Assembly: GCA_014804565.1 (NCBI GenBank)
Contig: JAAUZN010000049.1
Coordinates: 29,601-36,302, forward strand
Direction: 5' to 3'
Source of the DNA: Lachnospiraceae bacterium
GTDB taxonomy: Bacteria > Bacillota > Clostridia > Lachnospirales > Lachnospiraceae
DNA: 6,702 nucleotides
Under the pieces are notes generated by a model. That model was not told the DNA's origin. It saw only the letters and a program-made list of their open reading frames with translations, and made no database searches. Positions 1-5,317 of this stretch are shown in pieces (position 1 is the stretch's first letter; every line of letters starts with the position of its first letter). Made by a program: the position numbers and the translations under genes.

Positions 1-785
<785 letters not shown>

Positions 786-813
786 TTATGTCCTCCTGCT
801 TTCTTAATATTAT

Positions 814-1098
814 TTAATCGACGATTGCCAAGATATCGTTCTGTCTCACGATGATATATTCGTCCTCATCGAGCTTCACCTCTGTGCCGGAGTATTTGGA
901 GAAGATGACCTGATTGCCAACCTTCACTTCCATCTTAACCTCCTTGCCATCCACGACGCCGCCGGGACCCACCGCAATAACTTCCGCCTGCTGCGGCTTC
1001 TCCTTGCCCTGTCCGGGTAAAACAATACCGGACTTTGTAGTCTCCTCCGCTACCAGCTGCTTCAATACGACTCTGTCGCCAAGTGGTGTTAACTTCAT
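814..1098 (-). CDS. groES: Co-chaperonin GroES (10 kDa, Hsp10)
   Basis: GroES is the heptameric lid that caps GroEL and closes the folding chamber. The protein has 94 residues, the normal family length, and is complete. It opens MKLTPLGDRVVLKQL. The mobile loop that binds the GroEL apical domain is at about residues 18-30 and contains the hydrophobic IVL tripeptide (25-27). The conserved AVGPGG turn is at about 42-47, and the end YIIVRQNDILAIVD is typical. The ATG at 1098 is supported by AAGGAGG (complement of 1107-1113) 8 nt upstream. It is the first gene of the groES-groEL operon, and its leader holds the CIRCE operator. The style of the sequence resembles Lachnospiraceae GroES, which is an impression and not a search result. 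Confidence 0.98.
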   Translation of the reverse strand: MKLTPLGDRVVLKQLVAEETTKSGIVLPGQGKEKPQQAEVIAVGPGGVVDGKEVKMEVKVGNQVIFSKYSGTEVKLDEDEYIIVRQNDILAIVD

Positions 1099-1152
1099 GA
1101 TGATTGCCTCCTTCTTAATTATATGATGTCTTTGCGTTTTTTCTCCACTTTG

Positions 1153-1179
1153 TTAGCACTCGTCCTGTTTGAGTGCTAA
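1153..1179. promoter_or_regulatory. CIRCE operator (HrcA binding site)
   Basis: This is a perfect inverted repeat, TTAGCACTC, 9 nt spacer, GAGTGCTAA, identical to the CIRCE consensus. In Firmicutes the HrcA repressor binds CIRCE and blocks groESL or dnaK transcription until heat shock titrates the GroE chaperonin away. Here it lies just downstream of the predicted groES start point and 54 nt before the groES start codon. It therefore blocks the promoter as DNA and is also present in the mRNA leader. Confidence 0.97.
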
Positions 1180-1190
1180 CACTAGAACAT

Positions 1191-1219
1191 ATATTAGCTT
1201 TATATGCAGGTCTTTGCAA
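1191..1219 (-). promoter_or_regulatory. Predicted sigma-A promoter of groES-groEL
   Basis: Read on the minus strand, -35 TTGCAA (complement of 1214-1219) is followed by an exact 17 nt spacer and -10 TAATAT (complement of 1191-1196). The predicted start point is near 1184, so CIRCE sits at about +5 to +31, the usual arrangement for HrcA repression. The leader would be about 86 nt. The hexamers deviate slightly from consensus. Position relative to CIRCE is the main support. Confidence 0.75.
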
Positions 1220-1248
1220 ATTGCTTTGCGACCGTATATAAAGCTAAT
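1193..1248. repeat. 13-bp perfect inverted repeat overlapping the groESL promoter, followed by a plus-strand T-tract
   Basis: ATTAGCTTTATAT (1193-1205) is perfectly complementary to ATATAAAGCTAAT (1236-1248). The 30-nt loop can pair further through GGTC (1209-1212) and GACC (1230-1233). On the plus strand the dyad is followed by TTCTC and a run of nine T (about 1254-1262) within a long T-rich stretch to about 1310, which looks like a rightward intrinsic terminator. No rightward gene ends here. In the minus direction, in which the GGDEF gene arrives, the T-tail is lacking. The left arm overlaps the groESL -10, and the -35 is in the loop. It may be an imperfect two-way terminator or an operator. 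The repeat is certain, its role is not. Confidence 0.7.
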
Positions 1249-1332
1249 TCTCTTTTTTTTTCTTATTTTCTTTTGTTTTCTCTTATTATCTGGTTTTTAC
1301 CCATAAAAAGGGATTTAATACTTATTTTAGAA

Positions 1333-2265
1333 TTAGGAGGAAAGGCCGTGTTCCAGCCGTTCTCTATACCCCGGTGCATTCTTGACAGCGAACTTATTCT
1401 CAAACATCTCGTACTCTGCGTCCGGCAGCTTATCCGCCAGACTTTCCTCCACATTGGTCTTATAGACCAGACCACAGGCTACGGAAGGCGCCAGGATCTT
1501 ATCTTCGTAGGACAGGCATGCCTGCTGCACTTTCTGACAGTATTCCTCCGCCTCTCCCTCCTCGGCCATCGGAATGAGTACGATGAACACATCACCGTCC
1601 ACCCGGCCAATGACATAATCCGGCTTCTTCTCCCGCTTCAGAATATCGGCGATGGTTTTGATCAGACGATCGCTCTCCTCATCGCCAAAATTGTCATTCA
1701 CAAATTTCCAGTCGTTGATATTGACGTTGATGACCGCTATCGGCACCACCTCCGCCCTGTCTATCACATGCATGCGCTCCTCAAAATACAGCTTATTGTA
1801 TACGCCGGTGAGGGCATCCTCGTTCTCCCCTCTGGCAGTCTGCACATGCTGCACGCCCACCTTTTCCTCCAGCTCGTCCAGATAGATCGCCGACTCCGTG
1901 TGCAGATATGCCTCCTCTCCCCAATGGGAAAGCATAGCTGAAAACTCATCTAAAAGTTTTTCCACCGCAGCCTTCTTATCCTCCGGCACCCGCTCCGTCT
2001 TCGCGTAAAGATGCGCAACAGTTCTTCCGTAGATCCTGACTTTCCTGCCCGGATTTCCCACCACATCCGGCGTAAAGCCTGCAAAACTTCCCACGGAGAT
2101 CACTTTTTCACCGTGCCTCTCCGTCAGCAAAAGCTCCACATCCGCCAGCGCACCGAAAGCCTTCGCATACTCTGCCAGTGTGTCCATGTGATATAGATTA
2201 TCCAGCGCATAGTTCTTTACGTTATCCTTGATCCGCTGTTCAAAAGGAACCGCCTTATAGTCCAT
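1333..2265 (-). CDS. Degenerate GGDEF-domain protein with unassigned N-terminal region
   Basis: This is a soluble protein of 310 residues with no signal peptide or membrane segment. Residues 1 to about 130 form an N-terminal region that may be a sensor; I cannot name its family. A short helical, charged linker (about 120-148) leads to a GGDEF fold at about 150-297, recognisable from DALTGVYNKLYFEERM (150-165), the NDWKFVNDNFG segment (184-194) and GRVDGDVFIVL (220-230). The GGDEF motif reads DGDVF (223-227), so the catalytic Glu is Val226. The two Asp of the canonical D-x-D-x-F-K are Asn182 and Asn184. Diguanylate cyclase activity is therefore unlikely; a regulatory or GTP-sensing role is inferred. 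The ATG at 2265 follows an AGGAGAGGG purine stretch about 7 nt upstream. It is transcribed toward groES, with no strong terminator after its stop. Confidence 0.85.
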   Translation of the reverse strand: MDYKAVPFEQRIKDNVKNYALDNLYHMDTLAEYAKAFGALADVELLLTERHGEKVISVGSFAGFTPDVVGNPGRKVRIYGRTVAHLYAKTERVPEDKKAAVEKLLDEFSAMLSHWGEEAYLHTESAIYLDELEEKVGVQHVQTARGENEDALTGVYNKLYFEERMHVIDRAEVVPIAVINVNINDWKFVNDNFGDEESDRLIKTIADILKREKKPDYVIGRVDGDVFIVLIPMAEEGEAEEYCQKVQQACLSYEDKILAPSVACGLVYKTNVEESLADKLPDAEYEMFENKFAVKNAPGYRERLEHGLSS

Positions 2266-2313
2266 GTCTATACCCTCTCCTATCCCCGATTTTCCAGAAT
2301 AAAATATATCCTC

Positions 2314-2342
2314 AGTATACCTTTTTTTAACCGGTTTGTCCA
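2314..2342 (-). promoter_or_regulatory. Predicted sigma-A promoter of the degenerate GGDEF gene
   Basis: On the minus strand TGGACA (complement of 2337-2342), an exact 17 nt spacer and TATACT (complement of 2314-2319) each match consensus at five of six positions. Transcription would start near 2307, giving a leader of about 42 nt before the ATG at 2265. The -35 overlaps one arm of the 2335-2365 inverted repeat. Confidence 0.65.
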
Positions 2343-2365
2343 GTGTACTGAAGCCTTAGGACAAA
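2335..2365. repeat. 7-bp inverted repeat in the divergent intergenic region
   Basis: TTTGTCC (2335-2341) and GGACAAA (2359-2365) are perfect complements across a 17-nt spacer. The spacer holds part of a second small palindrome, CAGTGTACTG (2341-2350). The left arm coincides with the -35 of the GGDEF gene promoter. The spacing suits an operator better than a terminator, and no T-tract follows. It might also be the edge of the inserted island. Function is unproven. Confidence 0.45.
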
Positions 2366-2527
2366 GCATAAATAATTTAGGAGGTTCCATAGGAAGAGGA
2401 ATATGCTATGATAAATACAAAGATAACAGTCTGCATTACAAGAATTGGGTGCAGTTTCCAGTGGCAAACAGAATTTTGTAATAAAGTTACGAAGTCTTGC
2501 GTTTTGGGGGTAAGGAGAAAACAGAAA

Positions 2528-3451
2528 ATGGCTGAATATATGTATACTTATGCGGATGATGATACGGCGGAGCAATTATTAGAGGCATTCCGACTTTATG
2601 GTACAAAGAACGAGAAATATACGGCGCGCTATCTTTCACTAATCTTTGTATTGTCAGATGTTGCGCAAAGTTTTTATCTTACGAGGGCAGCGAAATATTG
2701 CCACCCCGAATGGACAGAACCGGGGGACCCGTATATGACGGAGTATGCGCTTGTTTGTGGTGATGCCGTTTCCTTGGTACGCTGTGTGATGATACCGTCC
2801 TATAAACCAATTGAGATCAACCATGAACGGCACAGCCTATATTATTTGGAACTCTATGAGATTCAGGAAATATTGGGTGAAAACAGATTGTCGGAGGCGA
2901 AACTTGAAGAGATTATCCGTTTTTATGAAGGGGAAGGCATAAAGCACAAAGCGGCCTACTCTCACATATTTGATGAACAATGTCTTAATATTGCGCGGCA
3001 GCGAGAACTTATGTTGAGAAAACGTACGGAGTGGGAGACGTGTAACGAGCTGCTCGTAAAGGATTATCATTTTCATTCAACGGATGACCAGTGCCGGCAG
3101 AGATTGGAGGAATGTTTTGAACGATATGGTAATAATTTCTGCGACGGGCGGAATTTCAAACTAAGATATGCTATGACAGACGGACGACGGAGTTTTGATC
3201 TGACATTGTGCTATTACCTGACTGACGGAATTAAGCATTGCAGTGAACCGGATGACTATGAATATGCGATTGTGACGGATACAACGATGGGTGTTGTCTA
3301 TGTCTGGAATCCGAGGGGTGATGTGGAGATTAAAGAGATCAGAGGCGAGATCCCGCTTACGGAAGAAAAATTATGCGAGGCTATCAATTATTATGAAATA
3401 TTTCATTCTTATCTGGCACGGAAATCAATTTCCAAAAAAGAGGAAGTATGA
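2528..3451 (+). CDS. Unrecognised protein with two tandem copies of an unknown domain
   Basis: I do not recognise the family of this 307-residue protein. It is acidic, rich in Tyr and Cys, and has no signal peptide or clear membrane segment, so it is probably cytosolic. It contains two related halves, about residues 13-134 and 187-290. EQLLEAFRLYG (15-25) pairs with QRLEECFERYG (191-201), YLTRAAKYC with YLTDGIKHC, EYALV with EYAIV, and EIQEILGE (111-118) with EIKEIRGE (267-274), each ending in a Leu/Glu-rich helix with (F/Y)YE. A charged linker (135-186) joins them. The ATG at 2528 has AAGGAGA 9 nt upstream. An in-frame ATG at 2408, after AGGAAGAGG, would add 40 residues, but these look non-domain-like and basic. 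It is divergent from the GGDEF gene and sits directly before the transposase remnant, suggesting acquired DNA. A toxin-immunity or cargo role is only a guess. Confidence 0.75.
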   Translation: MAEYMYTYADDDTAEQLLEAFRLYGTKNEKYTARYLSLIFVLSDVAQSFYLTRAAKYCHPEWTEPGDPYMTEYALVCGDAVSLVRCVMIPSYKPIEINHERHSLYYLELYEIQEILGENRLSEAKLEEIIRFYEGEGIKHKAAYSHIFDEQCLNIARQRELMLRKRTEWETCNELLVKDYHFHSTDDQCRQRLEECFERYGNNFCDGRNFKLRYAMTDGRRSFDLTLCYYLTDGIKHCSEPDDYEYAIVTDTTMGVVYVWNPRGDVEIKEIRGEIPLTEEKLCEAINYYEIFHSYLARKSISKKEEV

Positions 3452-3463
3452 TATTATGTAAAC

Positions 3464-4027
3464 ATGATGAATAATACAATAACGGAATATTTTACAGAAG
3501 TAGAAACATCAAAAGAATACAATGGCTATTTCTGCTGTGTGGCAGAAGCCATAACGATCGTGATACTTGGAAACATGGGCGGACTTAAAAATATTAGCCA
3601 GATACACCAGTGGGCAACAGACGACAGGGTAAGCGGATTTTTAAAGGAGAAATCCGGAATTGAGGATGTACCCTGTTATTACTGGCTGTTGTGCCTGCTA
3701 AAGCTGGTCGAGCCGGTGTCGCTTAACCGCTGTTTTAATAAATGGGTTAAGTCGATGATGCCCGAAAGCATGGAAGGTATGACAATTTCCCTTGACAGGA
3801 AGACCATTCGTTCCACAGGAAAAATGGACAGCTATGAAAGTCCGCTGCATATCGTAAGCGCACAGGTTACGGAACTTGGGATGACCTTTGCCCAGAAGAG
3901 CGTGGAAGGCAAAAGCAATGAGATCCCCGCTGTACAGGAACTTTTGGAAGAACTGGATATCGGCGGGTGCATCATAGTTGCCGATGTGCTCAACTGTCAG
4001 AAGAATACGGCAAAGGCCGTAAACTGA
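3464..4027 (+). pseudogene. ISAs1-family transposase, N-terminal half only (IS remnant)
   Basis: The 187-residue product matches the first half of ISAs1-family DDE transposases, which are normally about 350-400 residues. Family features run in order: the N-terminal EYFTEVE (8-14), a GNMGG-type helical region (36-40), SLDRKTIRST around the first catalytic Asp111, SPLHIVSAQ (126-134), the KSNEIPAVQELLEELD block (150-165), and VADVLNCQK with the second catalytic Asp174 (172-180). The reading frame then stops at TGA, and no frame beyond it resumes the family, so the third catalytic acidic residue and the C-terminus are missing. The Gly of the usual D-G-K-T is Arg112. It cannot be an active transposase. 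No Shine-Dalgarno precedes the ATG pair at 3464/3467, and no clear terminal inverted repeats were found. Confidence 0.85.
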
Positions 4028-4057
4028 TTTCCGTGACCTCAGGGGGATAGGGATGCC

Positions 4058-5212
4058 TTAACTTTTATGAAACACGTCGGACAGCTCCTCCAAAAGATCC
4101 GCTCCGTCCTCAATTCCCACAGAAAGCCGCAATGTCTGCTGGGTGATACCGTTTTTCACCCGGATCTCCTCCGGCACATCCGCATGGGTCTGGGTATAAG
4201 GATAGGTGATCAGTGTCTCCACGCCGCCCAGACTCTCCGCATAACGGATCAGACGCACCTTCCCCAGAATGGACAGGGCAAACTCCTTGTCTTTCACCTG
4301 AAAAGTCAACATTCCCCCAAAGCCTCTCGCCTGCCGCTTCATGATCTCATAGCCGGGATGCTCCGGAAGCCCCGGATAGAGTACCTGTGTGACCGCCTCC
4401 TGTCCTTTCAGCCAGTTAGCGATCAGAAAGGCATTTTCCTGGGCTCTGTCCATGCGGATCCCCAACGTCTTAATGCCCCGCAGGATCAGCCAGCTGTCAA
4501 AGGGTGAAAGCCCCGCCCCTGTCGTCTTGATCAGAAACCGAAACTTCTCGCTGATATCTTCCCTGTTTGTCACAAGGAAGCCTGCCAGCGTATCATTGTG
4601 GCCTCCCAGATACTTGGTGCCGCTGTGCACCACGATATCCGCTCCCAGTTCCAACGGATTTTGAAAATAAGGAGACAGAAAAGTATTGTCCACGATCAAA
4701 AGAATGTCCCGTTCTCCGGCGATTGCGGCAAGCGCGGCGATGTCCGTCACGTGCATCATGGGGTTTGTAGGCGTCTCTATGTAAATGGCTCTGGTGTTTT
4801 CCCGGATGCAGGCAGCCACATCGTCCTTATAACAGTCGATACTGGTAAAGGTGATGCCGTTTTTCTCTGAGATATTTCGGAACAGACGAATGCTGCCGCC
4901 ATAGAGATCCGCATCCACGATAATGTGATCGCCGGGACGGAATATTTCCATCAGCAGGGCGATAGCCGCCATGCCGGAGGACATCGCCAGCGCATCGATT
5001 CCCTTCTCCAGCGAAGCCACCACCTTCTCAAGCTGCTCTCTGGTGGGATTCTGCAGTCTGCTGTAGTCATACCCCGTGCTCTGTCCCACACCGGGATGCG
5101 CATAGGTCGCCGTCTGGTAGATGGGATAGCTGATCGCACCATAATGGTCAAAGCTGCCCTCCTCCGATTCCAGATGCAGACATTTTGTCCCGATTCCTCT
5201 TTCTCTCTCCAT
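4058..5212 (-). CDS. metI: Trans-sulfuration PLP enzyme, cystathionine gamma-synthase / MetI type
   Basis: This is a cytosolic, fold-type I PLP enzyme of the Cys/Met metabolism family. It likely joins an activated homoserine ester with cysteine to make cystathionine, or with sulfide to make homocysteine. Family residues, numbered from the GTG at 5230, are the phosphate-binding YDYSR (54-58, from the partner subunit), SSGMAAI (84-90), LYGGS with stacking Tyr110, ETPTNP (152-157), DNTFLSP with the pyridine-contacting Asp181, the Schiff-base Lys206 in SGTKYLGGHND, ESLGGVE (332-338), and substrate carboxylate-binding Arg368 in LRLS. GVGQSTGYDY and PFDSWLILRG recall Bacillus MetI. I chose the ATG at 5212 (384 residues), which has GGAGG 5 nt upstream; the GTG at 5230 (390 residues) has a poor site. 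A methionine gamma-lyase or cystathionine lyase role cannot be excluded. The gene converges on the IS remnant with a 30 nt gap and no visible terminator. Confidence 0.88.
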   Translation of the reverse strand: MERERGIGTKCLHLESEEGSFDHYGAISYPIYQTATYAHPGVGQSTGYDYSRLQNPTREQLEKVVASLEKGIDALAMSSGMAAIALLMEIFRPGDHIIVDADLYGGSIRLFRNISEKNGITFTSIDCYKDDVAACIRENTRAIYIETPTNPMMHVTDIAALAAIAGERDILLIVDNTFLSPYFQNPLELGADIVVHSGTKYLGGHNDTLAGFLVTNREDISEKFRFLIKTTGAGLSPFDSWLILRGIKTLGIRMDRAQENAFLIANWLKGQEAVTQVLYPGLPEHPGYEIMKRQARGFGGMLTFQVKDKEFALSILGKVRLIRYAESLGGVETLITYPYTQTHADVPEEIRVKNGITQQTLRLSVGIEDGADLLEELSDVFHKS

Positions 5213-5217
5213 CTCTT

Positions 5218-5222
5218 CCTCC
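5218..5222 (-). promoter_or_regulatory. Ribosome binding site deciding the metI-like start
   Basis: GGAGG on the minus strand lies 5 nt before the ATG at 5212-5210. It falls inside the reading frame opened by the GTG at 5230, for which only a weak GGAAT is seen upstream. This favours the shorter 384-residue product. Confidence 0.7.
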
Positions 5223-5266
5223 GTTTTCACACTATTCCTATTAGTTTACTATGAATTCATGATATA

Positions 5267-5295
5267 ATATTATCTCCTATTGGCTTGTATGTCAA
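5267..5295 (-). promoter_or_regulatory. Strong predicted sigma-A promoter of the metI-like gene
   Basis: On the minus strand a perfect -35 TTGACA (complement of 5290-5295), an exact 17 nt spacer and -10 TAATAT (complement of 5267-5272) lie upstream of the PLP enzyme. Transcription would start near 5260, inside the palindrome ATGAATTCAT (5251-5260), giving a leader of about 48 nt. That is too short for a SAM or T-box riboswitch. Control, if any, is more likely by a DNA-binding protein at the overlapping dyads. Confidence 0.85.
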
Positions 5296-5301
5296 TAGGA
5301 G
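5274..5301. terminator. 9-bp hairpin between the EAL gene stop and the metI-like gene, with plus-strand T-tract
   Basis: CTCCTATTG (5274-5282) pairs perfectly with CAATAGGAG (5293-5301) around a 10-nt loop. On the plus strand it is followed at once by GGTTTTG and a T-rich run to about 5319, a textbook intrinsic terminator for rightward transcription, yet no rightward gene ends here. For the EAL gene, which arrives on the minus strand and stops 16 nt before the stem, the order is A-tract, hairpin, then an A/T-rich but U-poor ATAATATTATATC. It may thus be a weak or two-way terminator. One arm overlaps the TTGACA -35 and the other abuts the -10 of the next promoter, so an operator role is also possible. 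Confidence 0.6.
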
Positions 5302-5317
5302 GTTTTGTTTTTTTCTT

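Noticed and set aside
1204..1941. 245-codon plus-strand open frame opposite the GGDEF gene
   Set aside because: It begins inside the groESL promoter region, translates the T-tract into a spurious hydrophobic stretch, and overlaps a well-supported GGDEF domain on the other strand.
2408..2527. N-terminal 40-residue extension of the unknown protein
   Set aside because: It has a fair purine-rich site upstream, but the ATG at 2528 also has a good AAGGAGA, and the extension looks unlike the duplicated domain. It is kept as an alternative start only.
2327..2575. 82-codon minus-strand open frame upstream of the GGDEF gene
   Set aside because: It overlaps the 5' part of the unknown gene and the predicted promoter, has no ribosome binding site and shows no recognisable domain.
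4040..4057. CAGGGGGATAGGGATGCC as a possible IS terminal inverted repeat
   Set aside because: It starts with CAGGG as some IS ends do, but no matching inverted copy was found near 3430-3464 or 2340-2400, so it cannot be supported.
4389..5254. Plus-strand open frames opposite the metI-like gene
   Set aside because: They are antisense shadows in several overlapping frames, whereas the minus strand encodes a complete PLP enzyme with all catalytic residues.
5212..5260. SAM or T-box riboswitch upstream of the metI-like gene
   Set aside because: The predicted leader is only about 48 nt, too short for either element, and contains no K-turn or T-box motif.
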